From: Bacteroides sp. CAG:709
GTDB taxonomy: Bacteria; Bacteroidota; Bacteroidia; Bacteroidales; UBA932
Reading direction: 5' to 3'
Assembly: GCA_000434935.1 (NCBI GenBank)
Contig: FR882195.1
Location: forward strand, 1-25,616
Length of the DNA: 25,616 bases
In this document: one piece after another, positions 14,865 to 23,543 of the stretch
Numbering within the stretch: the stretch's first letter is position 1
Layout of the letters: every line of letters begins with the position of its first letter
Translations under genes and position numbers: made by a program
The notes under the pieces: generated by a model
Told to the model about the DNA's origin: nothing
Database searches by the model: none
The model's input: the letters and a program-made list of their open reading frames with translations, nothing else

Positions 14865-17800
14865 ATGAAAAAGTCTTTACTTGCATTCAGCATGATTCTG
14901 CTGATTTTCACTTGGGGGGGGCAGTTTAATGATGCTTTAGCCCAGAACATTACAATAAAAGGCAAGGTCACTGACGCCACTACAAAGTTGCCGATTGATT
15001 ATGCGGCAGTTGTGGCGAGGGGGGCTAACCTCGCTGAGATGACAGATGCGGAAGGGGCTTACGAGATAAACGTTGCTCCGGGAACGACTCTCGAATACTC
15101 TTGTCTCGGCTACATCTCAAAGACAATCAAGGTCACGGAAGACGGTGTTCAAAATGTTTCGCTTGAGACAGATGCAATCTCTCTTGATGCTGTCGTTGCA
15201 ATCGGTTACGGAACCACCAAACGAAGCGATGTGACTGGAGCTGTTTCTTCTGTCACTGCTGATGAACTCAAGGTGGCTCCGGTTGCGACTGTTGACCAAG
15301 CGATGCAAGGACGTGTTGCTGGAGTGACGGTCAATGCCCAGTCCGGACAGCCGGGACAGGCGGCGCAGGTACGAATCCGTGGAGTCGGTACAGTGAACAA
15401 CTCATCTCCAATCTATGTGGTGGATGGAGTCATTACTGAGGATATCTCATTCCTCAACTCGGCCGATGTCGCCTCAATGGAAATACTTAAAGATGCGTCT
15501 TCTTCGGCTATTTATGGTTCCCGTGGAGCGAACGGAGTCATAATCATCACCACCAAGAGCGGTGCGGAAGGCAAGGTCAAAGTTTCCTTCGATTGTTACG
15601 GCGGTGTCCAAAATATATGGCGCACTCTTGATTTGATGAAGAGGGACGAATATGTCGAAACTATGGTGAAAATCGGTAATTCCGATGCGGAACGAAAGGA
15701 ACTCAAAAGAGGTTTCACCAATTGGCTCAGCACCTACCGTTTGGGACGTGATTATTACGCCACTCCGGAAACCTTCAGTTATGAGACGCAGGAAACTGAT
15801 TGGCAGGCTGAGGTTCAACACAAGAATGCGGCTATACAGAACTATCACATATCCGTTGACGGAGGGACAGACAAAATCAAATATTCCCTCTCGGCAGGCT
15901 ATTTCGCTCAAGACGGAACAATAAAGGAATCGTTCTATAACCGTCTCACTCTCAGAACCAACGCTTCTTACGAAATCACAAAGTGGCTAAAGCTCGGAAC
16001 CAATCTTTCCTACATTACTTCGAAATCCCGTTCACTTGGCAATAACGCCCAATACAACGGTGTGCTTTTCCAAGCGATTTCAATGGCTCCGTGGGACCCT
16101 ACTCACTATCCTGCGGGAACGCTTTCCAAATCGGGAGAGGATATCAGCGGAAAGATTGCAGCATCAACAAACTACACCAACGTGTACAATCCGTTCACTC
16201 AGCTTGAGGCTTCGCACCCGAACAATACTGACGAACGCCTTCTTGCCAATGGCTATCTCGAAATCAAACCTTGGGAGTGGCTAACTTTCAAGTCAAGCAT
16301 AAGTATGAATCGCTATAGTTGGCAAAACCGCAGCTATCGTGAGAAGTACCATTTCTCCGACTATGACACCAATGTCAAGAATTCAGTTTCTGCGGCAATG
16401 GGACGTAGCACCGAGATGTTTTATGAAAACACTCTCACTTTTGCCAAGAAGTTCGCCGGCAAGCACGACGTCTCGTTTATGGTCGGTCAGACTACAGAGG
16501 AGTACAACTACTATTCACTCTCAGGCAACGGCTCCACTCTTCTTGTGACCGACCCGAACAGATGGTATGTCTCCAATACAACGGAGGACAAAAACTCCAG
16601 CGATGCAGTTGCGAGGACAAGGAGACTGTCTTTCTTGGGCCGTTTCTTCTACAGCTACGACAATCGTTATCTCGTCACTGCAAATTTCCGTGCGGACGGT
16701 TCTTCAAAGTTCCCGAACAATACTTGGGGATATTTCCCATCTGTCGCTTTAGCGTGGAGAGTTTCTCAGGAGCATTTTATGGAGAACAGTAAGGATGTTC
16801 TGGACAATCTCAAACTGCGTCTCAGCTGGGGACAGATTGGAAACGACAAAATCAGTGACGGGGCATTCACGCAGTCCATTATGCAGGGATTGACCTTTGT
16901 CAGCTATCCTTTTGGCAACACCACCGCGAATTGGTCCACGGCATATGTTCCCGGAGCGGCAGTGACAACCTATGTAAATACAGGAGGCAAATGGGAATAT
17001 ACCGAACAGATTAACCTTGGAGTCGATTTTGGTTTTTGGAACAGCAAACTCTACGGAAATATCGACGCATACATCCGAAACACCTACGATATGCTCCTTA
17101 ACGTAAAGGCGCCTGCTACGGTCGGAAACCTTTACTCAAGCACTATGAATGTCGGCACTGTAAGCAACAAAGGTATAGAACTTACTTTTGGTCACGCCAA
17201 TGCCGTTGGAGATTTTCGCTACGACATAAATGGCAACCTCTCTCTCGTTAAGAACCGTCTCACCCATCTGAATGGTGGCGAGAGAATCCAGGGAGGCTTT
17301 ACAATGTGCGATGAGGGACTTCCTCTCTTCTGTCTATGGGGCTGGGAATATGAAGGAATATATCAGTCCGATGAGGAAGTCAAGGAGCATCAGTTCGGTA
17401 CTTCCAACATCACAGAACACGCGGGAGACGCCCGCTATAAGGATCAGAATGGCGACGGGCTCATAGACACCAACGACATGGTGAACATCGGAAATCCTTT
17501 CCCGTGGCTCTCCTATGGTCTCAATCTTACGATGAATTGGAAAGGATTCGACTTTTCGATGTTCCTTCAGGGAGTTTATGGCAATAAGATTTATAACGCA
17601 CTTCGTCGTCAGACTGAGGGAGACGGAAGGCAATCTACGCTGAGTACAGCTATGCGTAATGTCTGGACTCCGACATCCACCGATGGCATAATTCCGAATC
17701 CTTCAGGCTCTTCCAGAAACTATGACGCGAATTCACGTTTCGTCGAGAGCGGATCCTATCTGCGTTTGAAGAATATCCAGTTGGGTTACACCATTCCGAA

Positions 17801-17972
17801 CAATCTCACGAGGAAATTCCACGTATCGTCTTGGAGGTTTTATGTTTCCGCCAACAATCTGCTTACATTCACAAAGTACAGCGGATATGACCCTGAGGTC
17901 AGCGGAGGTGTAGATTGGGGAAACTACCCACAGTCACGTACAATTCTTTTCGGAACATCACTGAACTTCTAA
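14865..17972 (+). CDS. SusC/RagA-family TonB-dependent transporter of the beta-glucan PUL
   Basis: This complete 1035-residue outer-membrane transporter has a signal peptide up to about residue 27 (ending DALAQ). A carboxypeptidase-regulatory-like domain follows (about 28-115), then a TonB-box-like DAVVAIGYG, a plug (about 125-230; GRVAGVTV, IYVVDGVI, ILKDASSSAIYGSRGANG) and the beta-barrel. It ends in SRTILFGTSLNF with the terminal aromatic typical of barrel proteins. It should import beta-1,3-glucan oligosaccharides released by the GH16 and GH128 enzymes, together with the SusD gene 12 bp downstream. A run of eight G at 14914-14921 lies in the signal-peptide codons and may make the gene phase variable. 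Confidence 0.95.
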   Translation: MKKSLLAFSMILLIFTWGGQFNDALAQNITIKGKVTDATTKLPIDYAAVVARGANLAEMTDAEGAYEINVAPGTTLEYSCLGYISKTIKVTEDGVQNVSLETDAISLDAVVAIGYGTTKRSDVTGAVSSVTADELKVAPVATVDQAMQGRVAGVTVNAQSGQPGQAAQVRIRGVGTVNNSSPIYVVDGVITEDISFLNSADVASMEILKDASSSAIYGSRGANGVIIITTKSGAEGKVKVSFDCYGGVQNIWRTLDLMKRDEYVETMVKIGNSDAERKELKRGFTNWLSTYRLGRDYYATPETFSYETQETDWQAEVQHKNAAIQNYHISVDGGTDKIKYSLSAGYFAQDGTIKESFYNRLTLRTNASYEITKWLKLGTNLSYITSKSRSLGNNAQYNGVLFQAISMAPWDPTHYPAGTLSKSGEDISGKIAASTNYTNVYNPFTQLEASHPNNTDERLLANGYLEIKPWEWLTFKSSISMNRYSWQNRSYREKYHFSDYDTNVKNSVSAAMGRSTEMFYENTLTFAKKFAGKHDVSFMVGQTTEEYNYYSLSGNGSTLLVTDPNRWYVSNTTEDKNSSDAVARTRRLSFLGRFFYSYDNRYLVTANFRADGSSKFPNNTWGYFPSVALAWRVSQEHFMENSKDVLDNLKLRLSWGQIGNDKISDGAFTQSIMQGLTFVSYPFGNTTANWSTAYVPGAAVTTYVNTGGKWEYTEQINLGVDFGFWNSKLYGNIDAYIRNTYDMLLNVKAPATVGNLYSSTMNVGTVSNKGIELTFGHANAVGDFRYDINGNLSLVKNRLTHLNGGERIQGGFTMCDEGLPLFCLWGWEYEGIYQSDEEVKEHQFGTSNITEHAGDARYKDQNGDGLIDTNDMVNIGNPFPWLSYGLNLTMNWKGFDFSMFLQGVYGNKIYNALRRQTEGDGRQSTLSTAMRNVWTPTSTDGIIPNPSGSSRNYDANSRFVESGSYLRLKNIQLGYTIPNNLTRKFHVSSWRFYVSANNLLTFTKYSGYDPEVSGGVDWGNYPQSRTILFGTSLNF
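14914..14921 (+). repeat. G8 homopolymer in the SusC signal-peptide codons
   Basis: Eight consecutive G encode part of TWGGQ. Adding one G gives an immediate TAA (GCA GTT TAA). Losing one gives TAG after six further codons. Either slip would abolish SusC, and polar effects on the downstream genes are possible. Confidence 0.85.
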
Positions 17973-17984
17973 ACCACAACAATA

Positions 17985-19610
17985 ATGAAACTCAGATATT
18001 TGATATATGCTTTGACTCTCGGTCTCTGCCTGACTTCCTGCAACAAATGGCTACGGGAAGAACAGCCTAACGAATCCAAGCTCGGCGACTTCTTCGTCAC
18101 CAGAAGTGCTGCGGAGCAGGCCGTGAACGGATGTTACGTTCCAATGACATGGAATCTCGGAGGAACCTACTGCAACGAATGGCTCATCGGGGACATTGCT
18201 TCGGACGACGCAATCAAGGGAGGAGAGTATCTCAAGGATATGCCGGCTGCATTCGACATCTGCAAATTCCAAGTGGTTCCGAGCAATGGACTTCTTGAGG
18301 CTTTTTACAATGCGCAGTTCATCGGCATCGGCCGCTGCAATCAGGCGATAGCCTCCATTCGTGAAATGACGCTTCCGGAAGATATGACGGAAACTGACCG
18401 TAGCCGTTTCATTGCCGAGGCCAGATTTATGCGTGCATTTTATTATTTCCGCCTTGTTCGTCTTTTCGGCGGAGTTCCTTACACTACTGAGCCGATTTTG
18501 GATTCTCGTGACTGGAAAAAACAGCGCGAGAGTGCAGAGAAAATTTATGGACTCATAATTTCTGACCTTGAAAGCGCTGAGGCTGTACTTCCGAAATGTG
18601 ACGAATATGCCGCAACAGAACTTGGCCGTGCGACAAAGGGTGCAGCCGATGCTCTTCTGATGAAAGTGAATCTCTACAGAAAGAACTACGACGAGGTACT
18701 CAAATGGGGAAAGTCAATCATCGGTTCCGGGAAATATGACCTTGCACCCGATTATTTCTCCCAATTCCTTCCGGAAAACGAATGGAATATAGAGTCGGTT
18801 TTTGAAATCAACTATGTTGAGGATATGTACTCCGATTACGGGGGATTCGGTTTTACCAGGGGAACATTCTCCACTGTGATGATGCGTCCGCGTTCCGCTA
18901 AAGTCGGAGGCGTTTCCGGTTGGGGATATGATCGCCCGACTTGGGATTTGTATGCAGAATATGAGATCGGTGACCCGCGCCGTGACTGGACCATTCTCCA
19001 GCAGCTTCCTTCCGAGGTTGAGAACGAAACGGCAGAGATTCAATATGCAAACTATTTTTACAACAGAAAATATCAGCAGGAGCAGTATCCTGCATCGGCA
19101 GAGGCTGTTGCGAAGGGGTTGCGTTTCGACTTTCCGGAGCTCGGACATCCATCTCGTGCCGGCTTGAATTGGAAAGAAATCCGCTATGCTGATGTACTTC
19201 TTATGTATGCCGAAGCTGCGATAGAAAGTGGGAAAGAACTTGATTTGGCAAAAACATATATCAATAAAGTGCGTCATCGCGCAAGTGCTTCACTCCCTGA
19301 AGTAGAGGCGACACGTGAGTCTCTAAGGCACGAGCGCAGGGTGGAGTTGGCAATGGAGGGCCACCGCTGGTTTGACCTCTGCCGCTGGGGGATTGCCAAA
19401 GAGACAATGAATGCCTATCGCGAGAAGTTTAAAATTGCGAATTGGAGCTCACTCAAAGCGGAATATCCTTTCATCAGCGGAATTGACGCAAGCAGGTTCG
19501 AACTCCTTGACGGTGATGATATGAACGAATTCAAGGATTGCCACTATCTTATGCCTATTCCTCAAGAGGAAGTCCGCATTGCGGGTCTGGAGCAGAATCC
19601 CGGGTATTAG
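17985..19610 (+). CDS. SusD/RagB-family glycan-binding lipoprotein
   Basis: This 541-residue protein has a lipoprotein signal with C19 (CLTSC). The SusD N-terminal region (SAAEQAVNGCY, YNAQFIGIGRCNQAI) leads into the TPR core (FIAEARFMRAFYYFRLVRLFGGVPYTTEP). The C-terminal part has LNWKEIRYADVLLMYAEAA, AKTYINKVRHRA, LRHERRVELAMEGHRWFDLCRWG and the usual ending YLMPIPQEEV...QNPGY. It is complete in length and motifs. It forms the lid over the upstream SusC and binds the glycan at the cell surface. It lies in one operon with SusC (12 bp gap) and the next lipoprotein (48 bp gap). Confidence 0.96.
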   Translation: MKLRYLIYALTLGLCLTSCNKWLREEQPNESKLGDFFVTRSAAEQAVNGCYVPMTWNLGGTYCNEWLIGDIASDDAIKGGEYLKDMPAAFDICKFQVVPSNGLLEAFYNAQFIGIGRCNQAIASIREMTLPEDMTETDRSRFIAEARFMRAFYYFRLVRLFGGVPYTTEPILDSRDWKKQRESAEKIYGLIISDLESAEAVLPKCDEYAATELGRATKGAADALLMKVNLYRKNYDEVLKWGKSIIGSGKYDLAPDYFSQFLPENEWNIESVFEINYVEDMYSDYGGFGFTRGTFSTVMMRPRSAKVGGVSGWGYDRPTWDLYAEYEIGDPRRDWTILQQLPSEVENETAEIQYANYFYNRKYQQEQYPASAEAVAKGLRFDFPELGHPSRAGLNWKEIRYADVLLMYAEAAIESGKELDLAKTYINKVRHRASASLPEVEATRESLRHERRVELAMEGHRWFDLCRWGIAKETMNAYREKFKIANWSSLKAEYPFISGIDASRFELLDGDDMNEFKDCHYLMPIPQEEVRIAGLEQNPGY

Positions 19611-19658
19611 AATACGGATGACAATAAATTAATTATAAACCACTTAAATACACGTTTT

Positions 19659-20612
19659 ATGAAAAAGATTTCAAGTTTGCTGCTTTGTGCGGCAACTATT
19701 CTTTCTCTTGCGTCATGCAAGAAGTCAGAAGTCAAGGGTGATGCTTTCGACTGCATCGTAAAGACTTCCGAGGTTACGGTAAATTCAGTAAAGGTCAGCG
19801 TTGAGGTAAACGATGCTGCTGCAGAGTACAGCCTTTGGGTCGTTGAGGAGTCTGCCTACAAAGAAGCCGTTCCTGAAACAGCAAAGAATCTCAAGGGCAA
19901 TGCTGCTGAGGTTTTCGAGGGGCTCAATGCCGATACCGAATATCTGGCTGTAGTATATGAGCCTTCTTTCGGATTCTCGAAAAAAGGTTTTGTAACTTCA
20001 AAACCGAGCAAGGTTTATCCTTGTCTCCAAGGTTCGGACTACATCATCATTTCTATGGATGAGACTACCATAAAGAAAATCGAGAAGAAGATCAAGTACT
20101 TTATGCCTGCTGACGGTGTGTATGGAGAACCGGATACCGGAACTCTCTTCTTTGACTGGTGGAATGGCGGAGCGACAGGTACCCCTTCTGGTCCTAACTT
20201 CTTCGGAGTTGTTGCTGACTGGTTCTCAATTAAGACTGCCAGTGGCTGGTTTGGTTATGCGTTCCGTCTTGCAGAAGGTCTTACCGATGAGGAGAAGGCT
20301 GAGTCCGCAAAGCGCCGTGAAGTTCTTAAGGGAATTACAGCCGACTACACTCTCCATATTGCAATGAAAGGAACTGCTGCAGGCGAGTACAGCCTCGGAA
20401 TGCTTGACGCTACTATTACCATTGGGGACGAGAAAGCTGCTTACGGTTTCAAAAGAGATGGCGAATGGCACGAAATCGAAATTCCTGTTTCAGCATTTAT
20501 GGCGGGAGAAAAATATAATGCATCTTCTGTAAACGTGCTCCAGTGGACTCAGGGAACCAATGGTTACCCTACCACTCTGGATGTTGACGCCATTTTCTGG
20601 TACAAAAAATAG
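19659..20612 (+). CDS. Surface glycan-binding-type lipoprotein (SusE/F position)
   Basis: This 317-residue protein has a lipoprotein signal with C20 (LSLASC). The N-terminal half (about 25-115) looks like a fibronectin-III-like sandwich (VTVNSVKVSVEVND...LNADTEYLAVVYE). The C-terminal part (about 120-317) is a beta-rich domain with many exposed aromatics (FFDWWNGG, VVADWFSI, SGWFGYAF, VLQWTQG) that could stack on sugar rings. No catalytic signature is visible. Its place right after SusD and before an endo-glucanase fits a surface glycan-binding protein that captures beta-1,3-glucan. Sequence alone does not prove binding. It is 10 bp from the GH128 gene, so co-transcription is likely. Confidence 0.75.
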   Translation: MKKISSLLLCAATILSLASCKKSEVKGDAFDCIVKTSEVTVNSVKVSVEVNDAAAEYSLWVVEESAYKEAVPETAKNLKGNAAEVFEGLNADTEYLAVVYEPSFGFSKKGFVTSKPSKVYPCLQGSDYIIISMDETTIKKIEKKIKYFMPADGVYGEPDTGTLFFDWWNGGATGTPSGPNFFGVVADWFSIKTASGWFGYAFRLAEGLTDEEKAESAKRREVLKGITADYTLHIAMKGTAAGEYSLGMLDATITIGDEKAAYGFKRDGEWHEIEIPVSAFMAGEKYNASSVNVLQWTQGTNGYPTTLDVDAIFWYKK

Positions 20613-20622
20613 TTGAAAAAGA

Positions 20623-21924
20623 ATGAGCAGAATAATCATTCTGTTGCTATCCCTTATCACTGCCGCGCCTGTTGTAGTGTCTTGTCAGAGTGAGCCTTCA
20701 ATGGCGCACGAGGAAGACTTTAATGTCTTCCGAGTCAGGACAAAGCAGGCGCGCAGTGCCAAGAGGGGAGTCTGTGGCAACCTTCAGATTTCTTCAGATG
20801 CCCGCTTGCTCGCTCCGGGAGTCAGTTGGGACTATAATTGGTCCCACAACTATCCCGCGGATGCTTCAGCCATTTACGGGGCGGGGATGGAGTTTTATCC
20901 GATGGTTTGGAATGCCGGACTGAACAAGGACAATATCAGTCGCCTCAAGAATGATTATCCTTCCACGGGATATATTCTGGGTTACAACGAGCCGAACCTT
21001 GTTGACCAGGCCAATATGGTGCCGTCTGTGGCTGCCAAGACTTGGCCGGAGTTGAGGGCGTTTTCCAAGGAAATCGGAATGAAATTGATGTCTCCGGCAT
21101 TGAATTACGGCACACTCTCGGGCTATCACGACCCCGAGGTCTGGCTTGACGAGTTTGTTGCCTGCGACGGAATAGGGAACGATGCCTTCGATGCGATTGC
21201 TCTTCACTGCTATATGCCGAACGTGAGCGGAATGCGAGCGATGATACGCAAGTTCGACAAGTACGGCAAACCGGTGTTTATGACCGAGTTTTGTCATGCG
21301 AACGGTAGCATCACAAACAGTGTCACCGAGCAGATTTCGTTCATGTCCGATGTTCTCAACATGCTTGAGACGGACAGCAATGTGGACGGATATTCATGGT
21401 TCATGCATCGTGCAACGGGTAAGTGGGGAGCCATATCATTGTTGAATAGTGATGTTTCCTCTCCCGAACTTACTGAATTGGGAAGGGTGTATGTGAACTT
21501 TTCTTCATTCGATAAAAACTGTTGGTATGGGAGGCACGAAGTCATTCCGGCAGAGCATTATGTCGCCCACAATATGTGTGGAGTGCAGACCGGATGGAAG
21601 GATGTGTTCAAAGTGCGTCCGTGTACCGATTCTGCCGGTGAACTTATGATTCTTTGCTATCAGCAGGATGCGTGGGTTGAGTATCAGATTGAGGTTGAAA
21701 AAACCGGGACCTACTCGCTCGGAGCTCGCTACATATCAACTCTCCTTGGGGGAGTGATGGCTGTTTCTGTAGATGGAGGAAAAGAACAATTTGTCACTTT
21801 CGACAAGACTTCCGAGTGGAAATGCAAGTGGATAGATGGCTTGTACCTCGAGAAGGGTAAACACACGATTCGTCTCACACATAAGGACGGGCGAGTTGAT
21901 TTTAATTGGTTCTACCTTGATTGA
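20623..21924 (+). CDS. GH128-type endo-beta-1,3-glucanase with C-terminal CBM6-like domain, lipoprotein
   Basis: This 433-residue protein has a lipoprotein signal with C21 (VVVSC). The catalytic part (about 45-290) matches the glycosyl hydrolase catalytic core / GH128 pattern: KRGVCGN, WDYNWSHN, MEFYPMVWN, then LGYNEPN with E123 as acid/base candidate, MSPALNYG, ALHCYM, and FMTEFCH with E222 as nucleophile candidate. The C-terminal 125 residues look like a CBM6-family beta-sandwich (VIPAEHYVAHNMCGV, WVEYQIEVEKTGTYSL, LYLEKGKHTIRLT, VDFNWFYLD). It should cut beta-1,3-glucan at the cell surface and complement the GH16 enzyme. It is the last gene of the SusC operon and converges with the next operon. 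Confidence 0.88.
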   Translation: MSRIIILLLSLITAAPVVVSCQSEPSMAHEEDFNVFRVRTKQARSAKRGVCGNLQISSDARLLAPGVSWDYNWSHNYPADASAIYGAGMEFYPMVWNAGLNKDNISRLKNDYPSTGYILGYNEPNLVDQANMVPSVAAKTWPELRAFSKEIGMKLMSPALNYGTLSGYHDPEVWLDEFVACDGIGNDAFDAIALHCYMPNVSGMRAMIRKFDKYGKPVFMTEFCHANGSITNSVTEQISFMSDVLNMLETDSNVDGYSWFMHRATGKWGAISLLNSDVSSPELTELGRVYVNFSSFDKNCWYGRHEVIPAEHYVAHNMCGVQTGWKDVFKVRPCTDSAGELMILCYQQDAWVEYQIEVEKTGTYSLGARYISTLLGGVMAVSVDGGKEQFVTFDKTSEWKCKWIDGLYLEKGKHTIRLTHKDGRVDFNWFYLD

Positions 21925-21998
21925 CGGAATTTGTAGAAATCCGCATTATTTGCTAACTTGCTCCTCGCTATGAAAGGGACAGGTCTAAAAAATATCAT

Positions 21999-22080
21999 TT
22001 TGGTTCCAGATAAAACGTTAAAACGGTACAAAGCGGCGAAAATTCACCGGGTTGTACCGCTTAAAACGTTTTCGCGGAAC
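21999..22080 (+). repeat. Palindromic intergenic element, full copy C
   Basis: This element aligns over 82 bp with 5247-5328 (5 differences, no gaps), with the same two arms around a short A-rich loop. It lies between convergent genes, 74 bp after the GH128 stop. The flanks differ from those of copy A, so the 82-bp unit itself is the mobile or conserved part. The motif TTCGCGGAACAAT that ends it is repeated once at 22093-22105. Confidence 0.75.
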
Positions 22081-22088
22081 AATATCCA

Positions 22089-22124
22089 GCACTTCGCGGA
22101 ACAATGTCTACTGCCGTGAAGTGC
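22089..22124. terminator. Hairpin between the convergent GH128 and lipoprotein genes
   Basis: GCACTTCGCGG (22089-22099) pairs with CCGTGAAGTGC (22114-22124), eleven pairs with one G-U and a 14-nt loop. There is no obvious T-tract on either side, so the terminator role rests mainly on position. Confidence 0.5.
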
Positions 22125-22151
22125 CGGCAATCCTCTTCTGCAGAATCAGCC

Positions 22152-23429
22152 TCAGGCCTTCACGAGATTAATTGAAATCCTGAATGTCCGGGTGTTTTGC
22201 CAGAGAGGGACGAAGTCTGACGGCTTCTCGAATCCGAAGGCTTTCATGACCTGCTTGAGAGCGAGCAACTCGGCCTTTTCTTCTGCTGAAATATCCGGAT
22301 TGCTTTCCATTTCGGCAAGAATCTTATCCAGATTCGGAAGGGCAGGGAGCAAGGCATTGACGACCGGATCGCACATTTCCTTGTCGGCGTAAAGTTCGAG
22401 AGAACCGTCCTCCTCAGAATATTTGAACCGGAGACCGTATTTCATCATTTCCTGTATCTGGGGCAGGAGAAGGGTCATATCTACACCCAGGTATTTGAGA
22501 CTGTCTAGAGATTTCATAATATCCAGGACATTCGTGTCGTCGCCATTCTCAGCCGATGCCGCCAGATTCGGGACAATGTAGCAATAACCTTGGAGAGCAT
22601 ACCAGAAAGCGAGATTGGCTTTAGGCAGGGAAATCCATTCAGTGTTGGGACCAGCATTGAAATGATACTTTCCGTCAGGCCCGATAAGCGCCTTCAGAAG
22701 CGTCTGGACATCAGGCATCTGGAAATCTCCCTTGTCTTCAGATTCTGCCTCATTGTATTCTGCGGTAACATTGCCGTCCTCATGGAATGTCATGCTGTTG
22801 AATCTGTCCGCGATATTCAAGCTCCCCATAAGGCTCAATGCCACTGAAAGATTGGTTGCTGTGGCGGCATATTCTCCGTCTGCTGTCCATGTTACCTGCA
22901 TCGGATACTTAGACGGAAGCAAGTTGGCTCCAGGGGCTGCCGTGCGGAGAAGATTCCATGTTCCGGTCAATCTGGCCTGAGCCTTCTCCGAAACCTTTGT
23001 CGTCGCCACGACCGTTATTTTTCCCTCAGAGGTAATCTTGCCTTCGGATGAAATCTCGTAGATTGTCGGACGGGCTTCGACCGAGAACAACGTCACCATC
23101 GACGGGCTCGCCGTAAGGGAAGTCTGTCCGCTGAAAGACCATTCCCCCTCGCCGGCCGATTTGAGGTCAATGCCCATTTCCACCTTGCGGTAGCCGGGAA
23201 TGACATTGTTCAATGTCAATGTCGCATTGTCAGAATTTGCTGAAATTTTGGCATAGCCTATCTTCACAGGCACCTCATTGACAGTAATCACTGCATTCCC
23301 GCTTTCGGCGGTGATTATCTCACTTGGTATTTCTTTCCAATCAATCTTGTCGGCATTGTCCTTGTCGCAGGATACCGAAAACGCCAATGCGCACACCAGC
23401 GCACAGAGCGGCATAATTCTCTTCATCAT
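22152..23429 (-). CDS. Lipoprotein of unknown function with a lipocalin-like stretch
   Basis: This 425-residue protein has a lipoprotein signal with C21 (FSVSC). The start may be either of two adjacent ATG codons (23429 or 23426). After an N-terminal beta-rich part, the stretch LTGTWNLLRTA...SMTFHEDGNVTAEY (about 150-225) resembles the GTW and dG motifs of small Bacteroidota lipocalin-like lipoproteins. The C-terminal half is more helical (LDKILAEMESNPDISAEEKAEL). It could belong to one of the DUF49xx lipoprotein families, but I do not recognise it firmly. The segment SEGKIT is repeated twice in tandem with different codons. It is the last gene after the PKD-like lipoprotein, with a 114-bp gap that may hold its own promoter. 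Confidence 0.7.
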   Translation of the reverse strand: MMKRIMPLCALVCALAFSVSCDKDNADKIDWKEIPSEIITAESGNAVITVNEVPVKIGYAKISANSDNATLTLNNVIPGYRKVEMGIDLKSAGEGEWSFSGQTSLTASPSMVTLFSVEARPTIYEISSEGKITSEGKITVVATTKVSEKAQARLTGTWNLLRTAAPGANLLPSKYPMQVTWTADGEYAATATNLSVALSLMGSLNIADRFNSMTFHEDGNVTAEYNEAESEDKGDFQMPDVQTLLKALIGPDGKYHFNAGPNTEWISLPKANLAFWYALQGYCYIVPNLAASAENGDDTNVLDIMKSLDSLKYLGVDMTLLLPQIQEMMKYGLRFKYSEEDGSLELYADKEMCDPVVNALLPALPNLDKILAEMESNPDISAEEKAELLALKQVMKAFGFEKPSDFVPLWQNTRTFRISINLVKA

Positions 23430-23489
23430 AACCAGTTAAAAATTACGACCCCGCACACGCGGAGCCGTATTGGTGATGCAAAAAACATG

Positions 23490-23497
23490 CAAAATTA
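23490..23497 (-). promoter_or_regulatory. Possible -7 box for the unknown lipoprotein gene
   Basis: TAATTTTG on the minus strand fits TAnnTTTG and lies about 60 bp before the start codon. No convincing -33 TTTG is seen at the right distance, so this is weak. Confidence 0.3.
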
Positions 23498-23543
23498 TTT
23501 TAGTTCAGGAAGTCATTGACCATACCCGCCTTAAATCAGCACT

